Shown: positions 38,570 to 50,304 of the stretch, piece by piece
How positions within the stretch are numbered: position 1 is the first letter of the stretch
How the letters are laid out: the number at the start of each line of letters is the position of its first letter
Assembly (NCBI GenBank): GCA_017311185.1
Contig: JAESUZ010005172.1
Coordinates: 434,001 to 498,000, forward strand
Length of the DNA: 64,000 nt
From: Proteles cristata cristata
Lineage: Eukaryota > Chordata > Mammalia > Carnivora > Hyaenidae
Reading direction: 5' to 3'
Program-made: the position numbers and the translations under genes
Notes under the pieces: generated by a model
What the model was told of the DNA's origin: nothing
What the model saw: the letters and a program-made list of their open reading frames with translations, nothing else
The model's database searches: none

Positions 38570-39850
38570 AGGGCTGGAGGATCTACCCCTGAGCATCTGT
38601 GTGTCACAGGTGGATCCTTTACCTCCATGGCTCTCCAGCACACCCTTGGTACAGTGAGAGTGTAACTTCAAATCCAACCTCCAAGACCCCTTCAATAACT
38701 CAACTTCCTGATTCTGGGGTTCTAGCAATGTTGTTGGCAGCTCTCTGGCAAAGGTTGAGTTGATATAGTTGGTGCCATCTTTACTAATGCTCACCACTTA
38801 ATGCCTCTCTCCTGAAGCCTGATGCTCTGCTAGGTAGGCATCTTTACTGAGCCACTCACTTGCCCAGGAAGCTTCCCTTGGTTGACTCACATTGGCTTTT
38901 CCTGTCTTGGTCATTGGTCATCTGCACTCTGGAACATCTCTCCTGAGAGAGCAAACATAATGCCACATTTGTTTGCCCATTTATCTCCTCTGTGGATGTA
39001 ATAGAAATGAGTTCAGATTTGCACTAGAGACATGTGTGCCCTAGGTCAGGTACATGAGTCGATCTTCTACACTATGGGGGATTTAGTGAGTTCACTCCCT
39101 GGGAATGACTCCTTTCCCCTAATTGTGCATTCAAAACAGACATCTACACATGCTTGCCTCCTTCAGTTGCATCTTGGAGATTTGATGCCGTGGACACAAC
39201 TCTCTTAACTCAAATTTCTTTTTTAAATGAATGTCAAATTTTAGGGCGCTTAATTAATTTTTAATTAAGGTGATTTATGTGGCATTAAAAAAGGCACATT
39301 TGTATCAGCTTTCAGGCCGTCTCCCACCTGCTTGCTCTTGCCTAACTGATGTCACTCGTTAAAGGGGGGAAAATTGAGTGCTGTGTCAGCAAGAAGGGGG
39401 TCTTGCTTTTAAATTAAAGAGAAGGGGAGATGCCATGTGGGAGGAGCCTGGCTTCCAGAGGGAGGGGAAGTCAGGAGAGGGCTGGAGCTGGAGTCCAGGG
39501 GCAGAACAAAGCTCCCACCTGCCGGTGGAAACTTCACGTTTTCCAGGACGAGGAGAATCTAGTGCTCACGAGTAAACAAGCCCAGAGATGTGAAAATGGA
39601 TGGTGACGTGATGAGGATGTAGTCAAACAGCGTGCACAGACTAATAGCTGCCGCCACCATGCTGACGTTAATGGGGGTGTTGGAAGGCCTGCGGACTGCG
39701 TAAATTAAGCCTGGCAGAGACCAGTCGTGCTGAGGGCTTCGGGCCTCGTAAATTGTAGTTGGACAACCTCATTAAAGAACTGGCATCTTGGGCTCCTACT
39801 CAAAATGCAAACTGGTGAGGAGAGGGCCTGGGTATGGAGGGCCCCCATTG
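38570..39850. other. Unassigned intronic sequence, candidate conserved noncoding region
   Basis: No repeat was recognised across 1.3 kb. The part at 39180-39760 combines AT-rich homeodomain-type sites (an inverted TAATTA pair at 39249-39269) with CpG-containing sequence, which looks more like regulatory DNA than the rest of the intron. This is inference from composition only. Confidence 0.35.
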
Positions 39851-39854
39851 GCTG

Positions 39855-39990
39855 TGTAAGAAAGCACCGTGCTGGGAGTCAGGAGAGCTGGTTGGAGGCC
39901 TGGCTCTGCCACTAGGCCTCAGAGGTCATGAGAATATCACTTCTCTGGGCCTCAGTTTCCTTGTTTGTAGATCCTTACAGCCAGCCATTC
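39855..39990 (+). mobile_element. MIR
   Basis: GTGCTGGGAGTCAGGAGAGC, GGCCTGGCTCTGCCACTAGG and CTTCTCTGGGCCTCAGTTTC are clear forward-oriented MIR motifs. Confidence 0.88.
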
Positions 39991-40029
39991 ACATTCACCA
40001 TGGGCTTAGGATACTGCATTGATGGTGTG

Positions 40030-40195
40030 TCCACAGAGACTTTGCATCAACATCACAGAGCAGCTTGGTAACCATTCTGCTTCCTGGGCCACACTGTAGA
40101 CTTACAGAGTCAAAATATCTGGGGGTGAGACTCTGGGACCAGCATTTTCCACAAGCTCCCTGGGTGACAACCAAAGTCTGAGAACCTCTAGTGTT
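40030..40195 (+). mobile_element. hAT-Charlie element (MER20/MER5-like)
   Basis: GCATCAACATCACAGAGCAGC, TTACAGAGTCAAAATATCTGG, GGGTGACAACCAAAGTCTGAG and AACCTCTA follow the family order. Confidence 0.68.
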
Positions 40196-40199
40196 GGAG

Positions 40200-41015
40200 G
40201 AATAAATGGACCTTCAGTTCCTTGTCCCCTTGGAGAAATCCGGAACCTCTCAGAACCACCCATTGTCTCACCATGACAACTTCCTCCTTGGTCCAGGGTT
40301 CTTGGGGTTCTGTTCACACCAGGATTCCATTCCTGTTACCACTCCAGCAGGCCCAAGGTATCACTAACTAGTGGTGTGAACTCGAACAGAGTTTATAGGG
40401 CCTCTCCCATCTGTAAGTTGCGGATGCTGTCTAATTTACAGTTTTTGTGAGGACCAAGTGAAATTGTACACATAAAACATTATGTGGGGCTCTTATGAGC
40501 TCATTTCAGAGAATAACCCAGGGAGTTGGGGAGAATTGGCCATGGAGGGTGGGTGGGAAGGGGCCAGTGATGGGGTTGAGCAGGCCAAATCTTAGGGTCA
40601 GACAGCACTTTTGGGAATCCCTCATATCCCACAGTAGAGCTGAACATATATAGGGCCAGGCCCTTTCAACAAAGCAATGATAGAGACAAACCCAATAGTA
40701 ACGTACAACACAAATAATAGCTATGAAAAATAATTGCGATAAGGAATTTTCAAGATTATTTGTCTCTGGAATGACCCCACTACCAGAGTTAGCTTTCTGA
40801 GCCCAGTTCCTGTTAGGTCCTAATCCTAAATTTTTGCTGGTTTCCATGGCATTCAAACCAAATTGAGGCTTTGCACTCCTGCCACAGCCCACATTCCCAG
40901 CTTCACTGTGTTCTTTTGCATCTTTAGCCAAATACCACGATTTGCAGTTTCTTGAACATGCAGCCATGGCTACAGCCTTTGTATAACCCTACTCTGGTGT
41001 CCGGAATCATCTTCT
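40200..41015. other. Unassigned intronic sequence
   Basis: A 153-aa open frame on the minus strand (40506-40967) has no recognisable domain and is probably chance. A MIR-like piece may lie at 40370-40460. Confidence 0.45.
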
Positions 41016-41019
41016 CTAC

Positions 41020-41295
41020 TTGAGCAATTCCTCCTAACTCAGATGTCACTTTCCCCAATTGCCTGTTCATCATCCTTAAAGAAAGACGCGTGCCTCCCCC
41101 CGGGGCACACTGGTAATCTCTCCCTACCTTTAACTGTGCACTCGCCTCCCCTATTAGGTGATTATGTCTACGTTGTTAGTTTCTCTCGCTAAATTCTAAA
41201 TTCTTTGAGGCAGGGGGCCTGTCTTACTTGTTTTTATCTCCTGGAGAGTGCCTGGCACACAGCAACCACTAATGAATGTGTGTTGAAAGAGTGCA
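41020..41295 (+). mobile_element. L2 3' end
   Basis: CCTCCTAACTCAGATGTCACT, TTCTAAATTCTTTGAGGCAGG, GGGCCTGTCTTACTTG and GAGTGCCTGGCACACAGCAA are the standard L2 3' terminus. Confidence 0.85.
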
Positions 41296-41479
41296 GAATA
41301 GATCACCAAGTATAAGTAGAAGAATGGAGTGAGGTGGAATTTTCTTGCATCCTGGAAATTGCTAATTCCTTTAGGTTACACTGTAGACATCTCCCCTACC
41401 CTCCCCCACCCCATTCAACTTCTGGTTTATTGAAAAAATGTGTTCAGAGATTCTACTAAGAGCTGGCACTGGGGTTAGA

Positions 41480-42020
41480 AGTAGTGAACAGTGGGTAACG
41501 TGAGTGACCTAGTTTGACAGGTGGGCTGCATGAGTCCTCTCTGGGGAGGTGATATTTGAGTTGACACTGGAGGATATGAGAGAGTGTCAGCCATGTAAAA
41601 AGGCTGTGGCAGAGCAGGAATGACAATGCCTGGGGTGGGAGAAGATGCTCATGACTAGAAATAGAGCAAAGGCCAGTGTGGCTTGAAGGGTCACAGAGGG
41701 CAGGAGGGCCATGGGGAGGAAGTCAGAGGCCCAATCAGGCAGGACCTCGCAGGCTGAAAAAGTGTGGATTTTGCTAAGGGAGTTAAGACAAATCTCAAAT
41801 TGTTTTCAAACAATCAGATCGGTTTTTTAAAAGATCATTCTGAGAGAATTAGAGAGAATGTCTTGGAGAGGCAACAGAAGTGCGAAAACCAGTCTGTAGG
41901 CCGTGGAAACTGCCCAACCAAGTGATGAAGGCAGCCTGCTTGAGTCTGGTGATAGTGGAGCCAGAAAGAATTGAGTGATGTGAGGTTCATGTTGGAGGTG
42001 ACCCTGACCAGGGCTGGCCA
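41480..42020 (-). mobile_element. L2 fragment
   Basis: GGGGAGGTGATATTTGAGTTGACAC, GGCCAGTGTGGCTTG, CAGGACCTCGCAGGCTG, TGTGGATTTTGCT and AAAAGATCATTCTGAGAG are reverse-complement L2 in order. A chance 164-aa open frame overlaps it. Confidence 0.8.
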
Positions 42021-42024
42021 ATGG

Positions 42025-42845
42025 CCTGGAGGAGAGGGGGAGACAAGGACACCAGGGACAGCACGAGGGTGGACATGGCTGCCAGATGACATAACAGAGC
42101 CACTGAGGGTTTGTTTCAACATCCCACTTCCTAAGACAAAGTCAGTCTGTGTATAAACTTGGGGAGAAGCACAAAGATTTGTGTAGGCTGGCAGTAGGGA
42201 AGCTGACTGTGTTTCGTTTTCATGGCTGAGCTCTCTTAAGAAATTAAAAAATTTCTCATCCCTTTGTACCCTCAACAGGCCCTTGATTTTGTTGCCTGGC
42301 CCTTTCCCCAAGGTTTCTCTATGCGGCATTTATCTTCATTGCTTTGCTGAAAAGACCCAGCAATAATTTTATTTTTAATATTATAAATGACCTCTGTGCA
42401 CATTTACCATTAATCTCCTTGAAAAGCAGTGATATTTAACCATTCTGCACCACAGCACTCCATATAATATGTCGTTTTCTCCTCTTGTTTGTTCAGTAAG
42501 CAGTGAACAATTCTAGTAGCGCCTTGGAGAAATAGTACTAATCACAAACAAATTATAGCTACAACTGAGACCACAGGAGGGACTGTGCAGTAGAGAAGGC
42601 TGTTTGGAATGGAGAGTAGAGGTGAGTAGGGACTGTTCGCACTGCGGGGTGTGGACAGGAGGACTGATCAGGGAGAATGGCCTCCTGAGGCAGCAACTCC
42701 ACTGAAGGGGACTGTATGGATTCAGCCCCTTGAAGATGGGAGGTCACCTTGCTTCCATTTGATCCATGTAGGTTGTGGTAGAAGAGATGGCTGCTTGATG
42801 AAGAGACAAGACAGCCACTGGGTGCTGACTCAGATATCAATCATG
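42025..42845. other. Unassigned intronic sequence
   Basis: No repeat or exon was recognised. Confidence 0.45.
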
Positions 42846-42849
42846 TTAA

Positions 42850-43155
42850 TAACAGCTACCACCCTCGCCAATTATTGAGTGCCTGTCATCTTCTAGGTAC
42901 TGTCTTAACAGCTTTACGTGCATTATTTTATTTAGATCTATAGCCACATATGAAGTAGTTATTATCTCTGTTTTACTGAGAAGGAAACTGGGACCCAAGG
43001 ATTTGTAAAAACATTCCCAAGGTCACAGAGACAGGATTTTATGTCTACCTGACTCCAAAGCCCATGCTCTTAATCAATATGCTAGACCCACCAGGTGGAA
43101 AGGCCATATTAGAAGTCCCTGGAATAAATAAGAAGGACGATCATGGACTGCAAGA
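42850..43155 (-). mobile_element. MIR with flanking sequence, copy A of a local duplication
   Basis: TTATTGAGTGCCTGTCATCTTC, GAGAAGGAAACTGGGACCCAAGG and AAGGTCACAGAGACAGG are a reverse MIR. Its end shares a perfect 36-bp match (43058-43093) with the MIR at 46590-46825, and the similarity runs on past the MIR to about 43152. Confidence 0.85.
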
Positions 43156-43159
43156 AAGT

Positions 43160-43555
43160 GGGGCACCAGAGAGAATGCATGCAACGGGCTGGAGACCGAG
43201 GTCTGGCAAGCAAGCTGGCAGTCTCAGAGAACCATAGAGAGAGAGGCTAGCTGGGATTCTGGACTGGATTCTAGTCCCTCAAAGGCTGGCAACATGTTTT
43301 TAGGGAAATGATGAACCCAGGTAGGTGCTATTGTCAAGGTCTAGGTATAGGGGAAGAAGATGGGACCTGAATATCCAGATTCATGGCTTGTCCTGTGGGT
43401 CAGGCAAACATCTCTATCAGGAATGGTTGGGGTGAAATACTTAAGGGAAAGTACTTTGTAAACCACTGAGTACTAGAATATTGTCAAGATTTTATTTTTA
43501 TTATTAAAACACTTGACATTTATACAGGATCTCACCAAAACCCTAAGAGGTTCAC
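43160..43555. other. Unassigned intronic sequence
   Basis: No repeat or exon was recognised. Confidence 0.45.
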
Positions 43556-43559
43556 TCCC

Positions 43560-43845
43560 TCACCTCCCTATCTTTACTGAAATGTTACTTCTCAGTGAGG
43601 CTTTCCCTGGTGACCTTATTTAAAATCTCTCCCCTGCACTTGCCCTACACACTTTCTATGTCCCTTCTCTGTTGTATCATTTCTCCTTCTACTTACAACT
43701 GGGCAATATACACTTCCTTTATTAGTTCCATTGCTAGTCTCTCTTCCACTAGCATTGGAGGGATGGAATCTCCAATTTCTGGAACAGTGCCTAGCATATA
43801 GTGGGTGCTCAGTAAACACTTATTGAAAGAATGGTGAAAACATGT
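43560..43845 (+). mobile_element. L2 3' end
   Basis: AAATGTTACTTCTCAGTGAGGC, TTTCCCTGGTGACCTTATTT, AACAGTGCCTAGCATATAGTG and GGTGCTCAGTAAACACTTATTG are the L2 terminus. Confidence 0.88.
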
Positions 43846-43849
43846 TTTT

Positions 43850-44690
43850 AATAAGTAACTTTGGACAATGGATTCAAATGCAGAATTTATCTTTTATTCA
43901 CAATTTACAATTGATATTTCAGAGAAAAGGTCTTTCACTGAAGAGTCATTTCATGTATCCCCAGCCCCCATGGCTACCTGAGTACCAAGTTGGGATCTGT
44001 CCATATAAAATGTAAATCATGTAGAAGTTGGCTGCAGTGGCTGTGGCCTTCCCTGTTTCTAAAGACCTCGCTCGAGTGCTGCCATCCTGTTCAGGATGAT
44101 GGCTGCACACTCATAAACACAATGGAGCACGCACTGAAGCTGGAGCAGGCAGAGGCTGCTGGGAACACCACATACAGAGGAGAGAAATGATGGCTGAGTC
44201 ACTGTAAGGAGTGAGACTGACAGAAAGTACTTCCCATTTGAGGCTGGAATCAACCCCCAAGCTCTCAGTGTTCACTGGATGGGCTACTTCCAACCAGAGT
44301 CAAGAGGAAGCTCTGTTTCCTTGGAGGAAATGTGAAGAACTTCTGGGTTATTCAGTTTGATAAGCACAGGCATCTATAAGGGGGATAGTCTCCTATGAAA
44401 AGATCAAGGCCATTTGCTCTGGCTACGAGTCAAGAATCACTTTGCATTTTTTTAGCTTTTAGTTCTTTTCTAAGTCTCTCAGAGTCTGACCTTCTCAGAA
44501 CCACAAAATTAGATGAAACCTGGTGAAGAAGGAAAGATGGGTAACAGGCAGGTGAGAAATAACTATTAGATGAAATAATATGCAGTGAGTACCTACAGTG
44601 TATCAGCCTTTTTTGGTGTATATTATCTTTCACTTGATTCCTTACATGTATACCACAGAAATATACAAGAAGTGAGTGACTTAAAATAGT
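43850..44690. other. Unassigned intronic sequence
   Basis: No repeat or exon was recognised. Confidence 0.45.
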
Positions 44691-44711
44691 TATGATATAT
44701 ATATAAAAGGA

Positions 44712-45045
44712 AACAACAAACTTTTGCTAGATGTGGAGAAGAAATTTAAACTTCTGCACACTGTTGGGAGGAATGGAAAATGGCCCAGCCACTATGGAAA
44801 ACAGTATGATAGTTCCTCACAAAATTAAAATAAAATCACTACAAGATATATACAATAGTATATATACATAATACAATATTATTCGGCCTTCAATAGGGAG
44901 GAGATCCTGACACATGCTGCAACATGGGTGAACCCTAAGAAGGGCACTATGCTGAGTGAAATAAACCAGCCACAAAAAGGACAAATATTGTATGATTCCA
45001 CCTATATGAGCTAACTAGCATAGTCAAGTTCATAGATAAAGGGTA
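44712..45045 (+). mobile_element. L1M ORF2 3' remnant
   Basis: CTAGATGTGGAGAAGAAATTTAA, ACTGTTGGGAGGAATGGAAAA, GCAACATGGGTGAACCCTAAG, TGCTGAGTGAAATAAACCAG and TATTGTATGATTCCACC are degraded old L1 ORF2. Confidence 0.85.
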
Positions 45046-45049
45046 AATG

Positions 45050-45700
45050 GGCTCCACTTCCACCTTTATGAGTATTTCCTGAACACTCAGGGGGGTTTCT
45101 GCTGGGTACTGTATGCTTGAGAGTGAAGTGCTATTGAATTGAGTTTACAGTTTCATTTAGCTAAACTAGGTGAGGAAGAGACAGGACTTGATGGGCCAGG
45201 TCTGTGAAGAAACCTACAGGATTGTTCATGCCCATGGGTCTCGGGCAGGCCTGCCCAGTCACAGGGGCACAGTCACACATGTCCTTTTAGCTCAGGATGG
45301 GTCCAGAGAGGAAAACAGTTCTTCTTTGGAACTCCTGGGACCAGGTTAACCTGGTTTAAATGGACCCAGGGTAAAGTGTTTTAATTGTGTCACTGTCCTG
45401 AATCCTCACTGGTCTCTGCAATTTGCTGAGCATGCGCAGAAGCTAAGAAAATGAGGTTGGTTTTGGAGACGGTGGTACCAAATTTGAATTCTCCTTCCCC
45501 AATTTGATCTTAAGCCAAATACTCCTTTGTCTTGAGCTTTAGCATCTACCTTACAGGTTTTTTTCCAGGCTTAGAATGACTGCAGGTAAGCATGAGTGTC
45601 CAGTACATAGTAGGTATTCAATAATGGAAACTGATGGAGAAAACACAGTCTCCACTCTTGAGGCCATCTCAAGTATGTTGGGGCAGGTCTGTGGGCAAAT
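45050..45700. other. Unassigned intronic sequence
   Basis: No repeat or exon was recognised. Confidence 0.45.
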
Positions 45701-45703
45701 AGG

Positions 45704-45774
45704 AATAATAATAATATTATTATTATAATTATATTATTAATAATATATAATATAATAGTAATTATTATTAATAT
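45704..45774. repeat. AT-rich low-complexity tract
   Basis: About 70 bases of AAT/ATT/TA combinations contain only a single G. Self-complementary blocks could form AT hairpins. Confidence 0.92.
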
Positions 45775-45824
45775 GATAAGTGCTAAAATAGGTGTGGTGA
45801 TAGTTTTACAATGTATCTGCAATT

Positions 45825-46330
45825 TCTTTCCTCTTGAGAGGATTAATGAGGGGTGGGAAATGTCTGTCTCCTCCCCTTGAATCTAGGCAGGCTTATGACT
45901 GCTCAGACTAATAACACATGATGGAAATCACCATGTGACTTTTGAGACTAAATCATAGAAAGCTATGCACCTCCCACCTTGCCCATGGACATTTGGCCTT
46001 GGAGCCCACAGCTTCCATGAAAGGAGTTTGACACCCCCAAAGTTATCATACTGGAGAGGTCAAAGGCAGGCACTCAAGAGACAGTCCCAGCTGAACCCAG
46101 CCTCCCTACCAACTTTGCAAATGTAGCAGATATGTAAAGCCATCCTGGACCCTGCACACCAGTTGGTCTGCCAGCTGAATGCTCCTGCATGACCTCCGTA
46201 AATACCACATGGTACCAAAGTTACCTAGTTAAGCCTTGCCTGAATTATTGTCCCACAAAATATAATAGTTGTTGTTTTAAGCAGCTACACTCAGGAGAAT
46301 TTGTTATTCAGAAACAGATTACTGAGATAG
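45825..46330 (+). mobile_element. MaLR-like solo LTR, subfamily not assigned
   Basis: CTTGGAGCCCACAGCTTCCATG, GACAGTCCCAGCTGAACCCAG, TAGTTGTTGTTTTAAGCAGC and TTTGTTATTCAGAAACAGATTAC are MaLR-type LTR motifs in order. There are no internal genes. Confidence 0.72.
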
Positions 46331-46334
46331 GCAC

Positions 46335-46595
46335 ACAAAGGAGAGATGTTTAACTGTGGGGCAAAGGAAGGCTCAAGAAAAGAGCTGATGCTTGAGCTGG
46401 GTTAAGAGAATGGAGAGGAGTTCATCAAACATGGAGGAAGGACAAAGAGACACTAGGAAAAGGATGGTGTGCTCAGAAAACAATAGAATGTCTGGGTGAG
46501 CCCCAATATGAGTTGGCTATGGGGCAATCTGGAAAAACAAGCAGGAAGCAATTCAGTGAAAGCCTTGAATGACATACCAAAGAGTTCAGACTTTA
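46335..46595 (-). mobile_element. L2 fragment
   Basis: GCTTGAGCTGGGTTAAGAG, AGGAGTTCATCAAACATGGAGG and AGCCTTGAATGACATACC are worn reverse L2. It seems to continue after the MIR insertion at 46825. Confidence 0.65.
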
Positions 46596-46825
46596 GGCTT
46601 TATATACATTATCTTATCTATCTCTCTTTTACTGAGAAGGAAACTGGGATCCACCGATTTGTAAAGTCATTCCTGAAGTGAGTATTGGCAGGCCTAGGAT
46701 TTGAATAGGTCTGCTCAACTCTGAAGCCCATGCTCTTAATCAATATGCTAGACCCACCAAGGTATAAGAGGTCATTTTAGCAGCCTCAGGAATAAATCGA
46801 GAGGGAGGATTGTGGACTGCAGGCC
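46590..46825 (-). mobile_element. MIR with flanking sequence, copy B of a local duplication
   Basis: TTTTACTGAGAAGGAAACTGGG and the 36-bp identity with copy A (here 46724-46759) are visible. Similarity to copy A continues through GGAATAAAT and GGACTGCA to about 46822. Confidence 0.85.
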
Positions 46826-46919
46826 CATAGATGACAAAGAATATCTAAAATACTTTAGAAAGAGATAGGACCAGACAGAAGACAGGACTAGGACCATGTC
46901 CTAGAGGGGTTTGGAGAAA

Positions 46920-47100
46920 GGTATGGGGTGCAGAGGGGAGGCTGTGGGTGATGCTGGTGGTTAGAGGGCCATTGCAGAAGTCCAAGGAGGCCTGGGTTGG
47001 AACAGGGCTGTGGGTGGAAAAGAGAGGGCTGGAAAGAACTATTTAAAAGATAGAATCAGGACTATAGGATGGTGGAGGAAATATCAGATGGCACTGAGGC
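46920..47100 (-). mobile_element. L2 fragment
   Basis: GGGCCATTGCAGAAGTCCAAGG, GGCCTGGGTTGGAACAGGG and GGATGGTGGAGGAAATATC fit the reverse L2 region after that at 46335-46595. Confidence 0.6.
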
Positions 47101-47104
47101 TTAA

Positions 47105-49050
47105 GCATCTAGACAGTGGTGGACCTTCATCTACAGAGGCAGATGAGAGAAGCAGGTGGCTGCCAGCTAGAACTGCACCAAGAGGCAGTGGCACAGACCA
47201 CCCCTATTCCATTCTCTGGCAGGGCTTCCAGAACCTTGTAGGAGACCCAGGAGGCAAGATTACACTGGGGAGGACTCTGACTGGGGCTTAGGGTAGCATG
47301 TCTTGGTCCTGAGGTCAGGTGGCATTCTGGGAAGTCACGGTAGCTGCAGAAGGGTGAGCTGCAGAGAGGGAACATTGGAGAACCAGCCGGCTCTGGTCCT
47401 CGTTAACTTGTCTCTCCCACTTTAAGCTCCTCCCTGTTGCCCTTCAGTCCTTGAGGCTCTGGGAACAGATGGCTCTGCAGGTCCTCCCGACCCTGTAGTC
47501 ATCACAAAGGTTTATGTGTTATAGATTCTCAGTGAAGCTAGGATTGGACTAAAGACAGGGATGTTTTCTTCCTTCCCCTCCTCTGCTCCCAGGGCCTGTC
47601 TCTTCCTTCACACTGCCTGCACTGCATGTCAGCAGTTCTTGATGCCAGCCATCCCTAGCATGGCTGTGTCATGGAATTTTCTCTTATGTAAAATGAAGAC
47701 AACGTCTTTTTCTTTTGCAAGGTAATAAAAAGGATTGAGCAGAGTTTAGGAAAGCAGTCAGAGAGAGGCTGGCCCATAACATTTTCCTCTCCAGTCCTTC
47801 CACTTGGGACTCCATCTCACCAATGAGGAGACTGGGCAGAAAGCTCTCTTCTGAGCTCTGATTGGCAGCCCGTCTTGTCAGCTGAACTCTCTGGCCAGAT
47901 GAGAGCTGCCTCCTCTGCTAGGCACATACCTGTCTCTTGGTGGATGAATGCAGGCCCTGGCTCCAGAAGAGTCTGCTCTGTGCTGGCTTTTCCTTGTGGT
48001 TTTCTGTTGAAGTGTTTGGCACAGTGGAGGGGTGAGGGCAGGTGCCAGTGGGGACGGGAGGATGCTGGCTTGGATGCAGGGGTTTGGGCATCTCTGCAGT
48101 CTGAGTCTGGAATGTGAAACAGCAGCAGAGCCATTTCTGGACCTCTTTGGCACGTTGCCAACATGCTGGCAGGGGAGCCTTCTTGCCTATTGCAGACTCT
48201 GGGCCAAGGACCAGCATTGCCAGTGTTGATGACTGGAACTCATCCAAGTCATCAACAGAGCCAGATCTGCTGGGCTGGGATGTCTTATGCCAAAAGTAGG
48301 CTCAGCAAAAAAGACTCTTAGGAAGATGCTTGAGCACTGAAATTCTTTGAGCTAAGCTACTTCCTGCAATGGTCATGTCAAACCTCTGAGGCCTGGTGCC
48401 AGTGGAGGGGAGGAGGAAGGAGAGAATGGGAAAGGGTAGGCATGGCAGGGTGGTGAACTAGTTCAGCACATTCAAATTTTACCCAGACTTTGGTGTTGGA
48501 GAGCTCAACATACATCTCTCTGAAGTGTCAGAAAGGAAATGGAGGTGAGGACCACTCATCACAACTTCTCATAAAGTCCATTTTACTGATGGTAACATTA
48601 CTCTCTTCAATGAGAATAAACGAACTCAGGTCTTGGCAAATAATAGATGAAAAGCTGATATTAGTTCTGCATTGTTCAAAAAAAGATTTGAGGTGACATG
48701 TAATGATATGTAATAAAAGCATATGAATAAATGAATCAGGCCGATCTAAGGGTAATATTTAAAGGCAAAGTTGCCATCAGATTTCTACATGATAACCAAA
48801 AGTTAGCTAAAGTACAGTTCTGTGCTTCCTAGAAGTCAAAGCCAAAAGTCAAAAGAGGATCAATTATAAGATTCAAACCGATCATGGGAAAATGAATGTG
48901 ATTCCTGACATAGAGTTCCAAGAGAAATTGTTTTTGTGGGTCTTCATAAGTGTTATATCCTCACCTCCTTATGTTTAGAAATACAATATCATGGTCATTT
49001 TATTTTGTATAGGGCTATGAAACATGTGAACTGAGGGTTAGATTTAAAAG
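47105..49050. other. Unassigned intronic sequence
   Basis: This is almost 2 kb without a recognised repeat or exon. Several open frames of 60-115 aa around 47817-48300 on both strands overlap one another and look like chance. Confidence 0.45.
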
Positions 49051-49062
49051 TTTGGGGCTCCA

Positions 49063-49672
49063 CCCCTCTGGAAAACAGTGTGGAGGTTCCTCAGGAAACT
49101 AACAATAGAACTCCCCTATGACCCAGCAATAGCACTGCTAGGAATTTACCCAAGGGATACAGAAATGCTAATGCATAGTAGCACATGTACCCCAATGTTC
49201 ATAGCAGCACTCTCCACAATAGCTAAAACCTGGAAAGAGCCTAAGTGTCCATCAACAGATGAATGGATCAAGAAGATGTGGTTTATCTATACCATGGAAT
49301 ACTACATGGCAATGAGAAACAATGAAATCTGGCCATGTGTAGCAACATGGATGGACCTTGAGGGTGTTATGCTGGGCGAAATAAGTCAGGCAGAGAAGGA
49401 CAAATATCATATGTTTGCACATATAGGAGGATTAGGAGGAAGTTGACGGAGTAACAAGGGGGAGAAGAAGGGAGGAAATGGTGGGGGAAAGGGAGAGAAG
49501 CAAACCATGAGAGACTCTTGAATGATGACAAAAACTGAGGACTGGTGGATGTGGGGGGGAGGAGGGATGGGCATGGAGGAGGGCACTCGTGGGGATGAGC
49601 ACTGGGTGTTATGTGGAAACTAATTTGACAATAAACTATTAGAAAAAAAAGAAAAAAAAAGATAAAAAAAAA
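49063..49672 (+). mobile_element. Young 5'-truncated L1 with target-site duplication
   Basis: It opens in ORF2 and carries a 122-codon open segment ending the L1 ORF2 C-terminus (MWRFLRKLTIELPYDPAIAL, later IWPCVATWMDLEGVML), a G-rich 3' UTR, AATAAACTATT and an A-rich tail. A perfect 12-bp duplication TTTGGGGCTCCA lies at 49051-49062 and 49673-49684. Only the last part of ORF2 is present, so it cannot move. Confidence 0.95.
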
Positions 49673-49689
49673 TTTGGGGCTCCATTACA

Positions 49690-50300
49690 TCAGCCAAAAT
49701 TTAAAAATAATATTCACTACTAGCAATAATGTAGTGAGTTAGGGACTTTCACAGGCTGCTGAGAAGAATGTAAGTTGATAGAATTTCCCTGGAAGTGTTT
49801 GGCAATATGTTTCAAAAACTTGAAAAATTTTGTTCAGACTCTTAGACTCCAAAGTTCCACTTGCAGGAAATGCTCTTGGGGAAAGAGAGTGATATAAATT
49901 AGTTAGACCCAAAGGTATTCATGGCAGATTATAACCTCATAAAAGTAAAAAGCAAGAAAGAAGTCTAACGATAGGGGAATGTTAATAGAAGCTGGCACAC
50001 TTGAATCATGCAAAGAGATGTTTTCAAAGAACTTTTACTAAGTGAGAAAATTTTCATGATAAATCCACAAAAAAATAAAATAGAACAAGACCCATCTATA
50101 GCTAAGACTGTTGAAATAGCATGGCAAAACCCATTTATACACACACAAAGAAAAAGTGGAAGTAATATATCACATTGTTAACCACAGTTCACTCTCAGCT
50201 AAAGATTATGACTGCTTTGAGTTTACTTTCTTATGACTTTCTGAATCTGTATGATCTATGATGGATATACATAATTATGATAATTAGAATAAAGGAAGTA
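49690..50300 (+). mobile_element. Ancient L1M 3' remnant
   Basis: TGGCAATATGTTTCAAAAAC, GAATGTTAATAGAAGCTGG, CTTTTACTAAGTGAGAAAA and a long A-rich end fit worn old L1. The young L1 at 49063 landed just upstream. Confidence 0.65.
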
Positions 50301-50304
50301 AAGT

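Noticed and set aside
40506..40967. 153-aa open frame on the - strand
   Set aside because: No recognisable domain and no paired splice signals that fit ALK; intronic chance frame.
41835..42329. 164-aa open frame on the - strand, the longest in the window
   Set aside because: It overlaps a reversed L2 fragment and shows no recognisable domain; best explained as chance.
47817..48300. Cluster of overlapping 60-115 aa open frames on both strands
   Set aside because: Frames overlap in every phase without splice signals or a recognisable domain; typical of GC-richer noncoding DNA.
49078..49446. 122-aa open frame resembling reverse transcriptase C-terminus
   Set aside because: It is the end of a young truncated L1 ORF2; it lacks the endonuclease and polymerase core.
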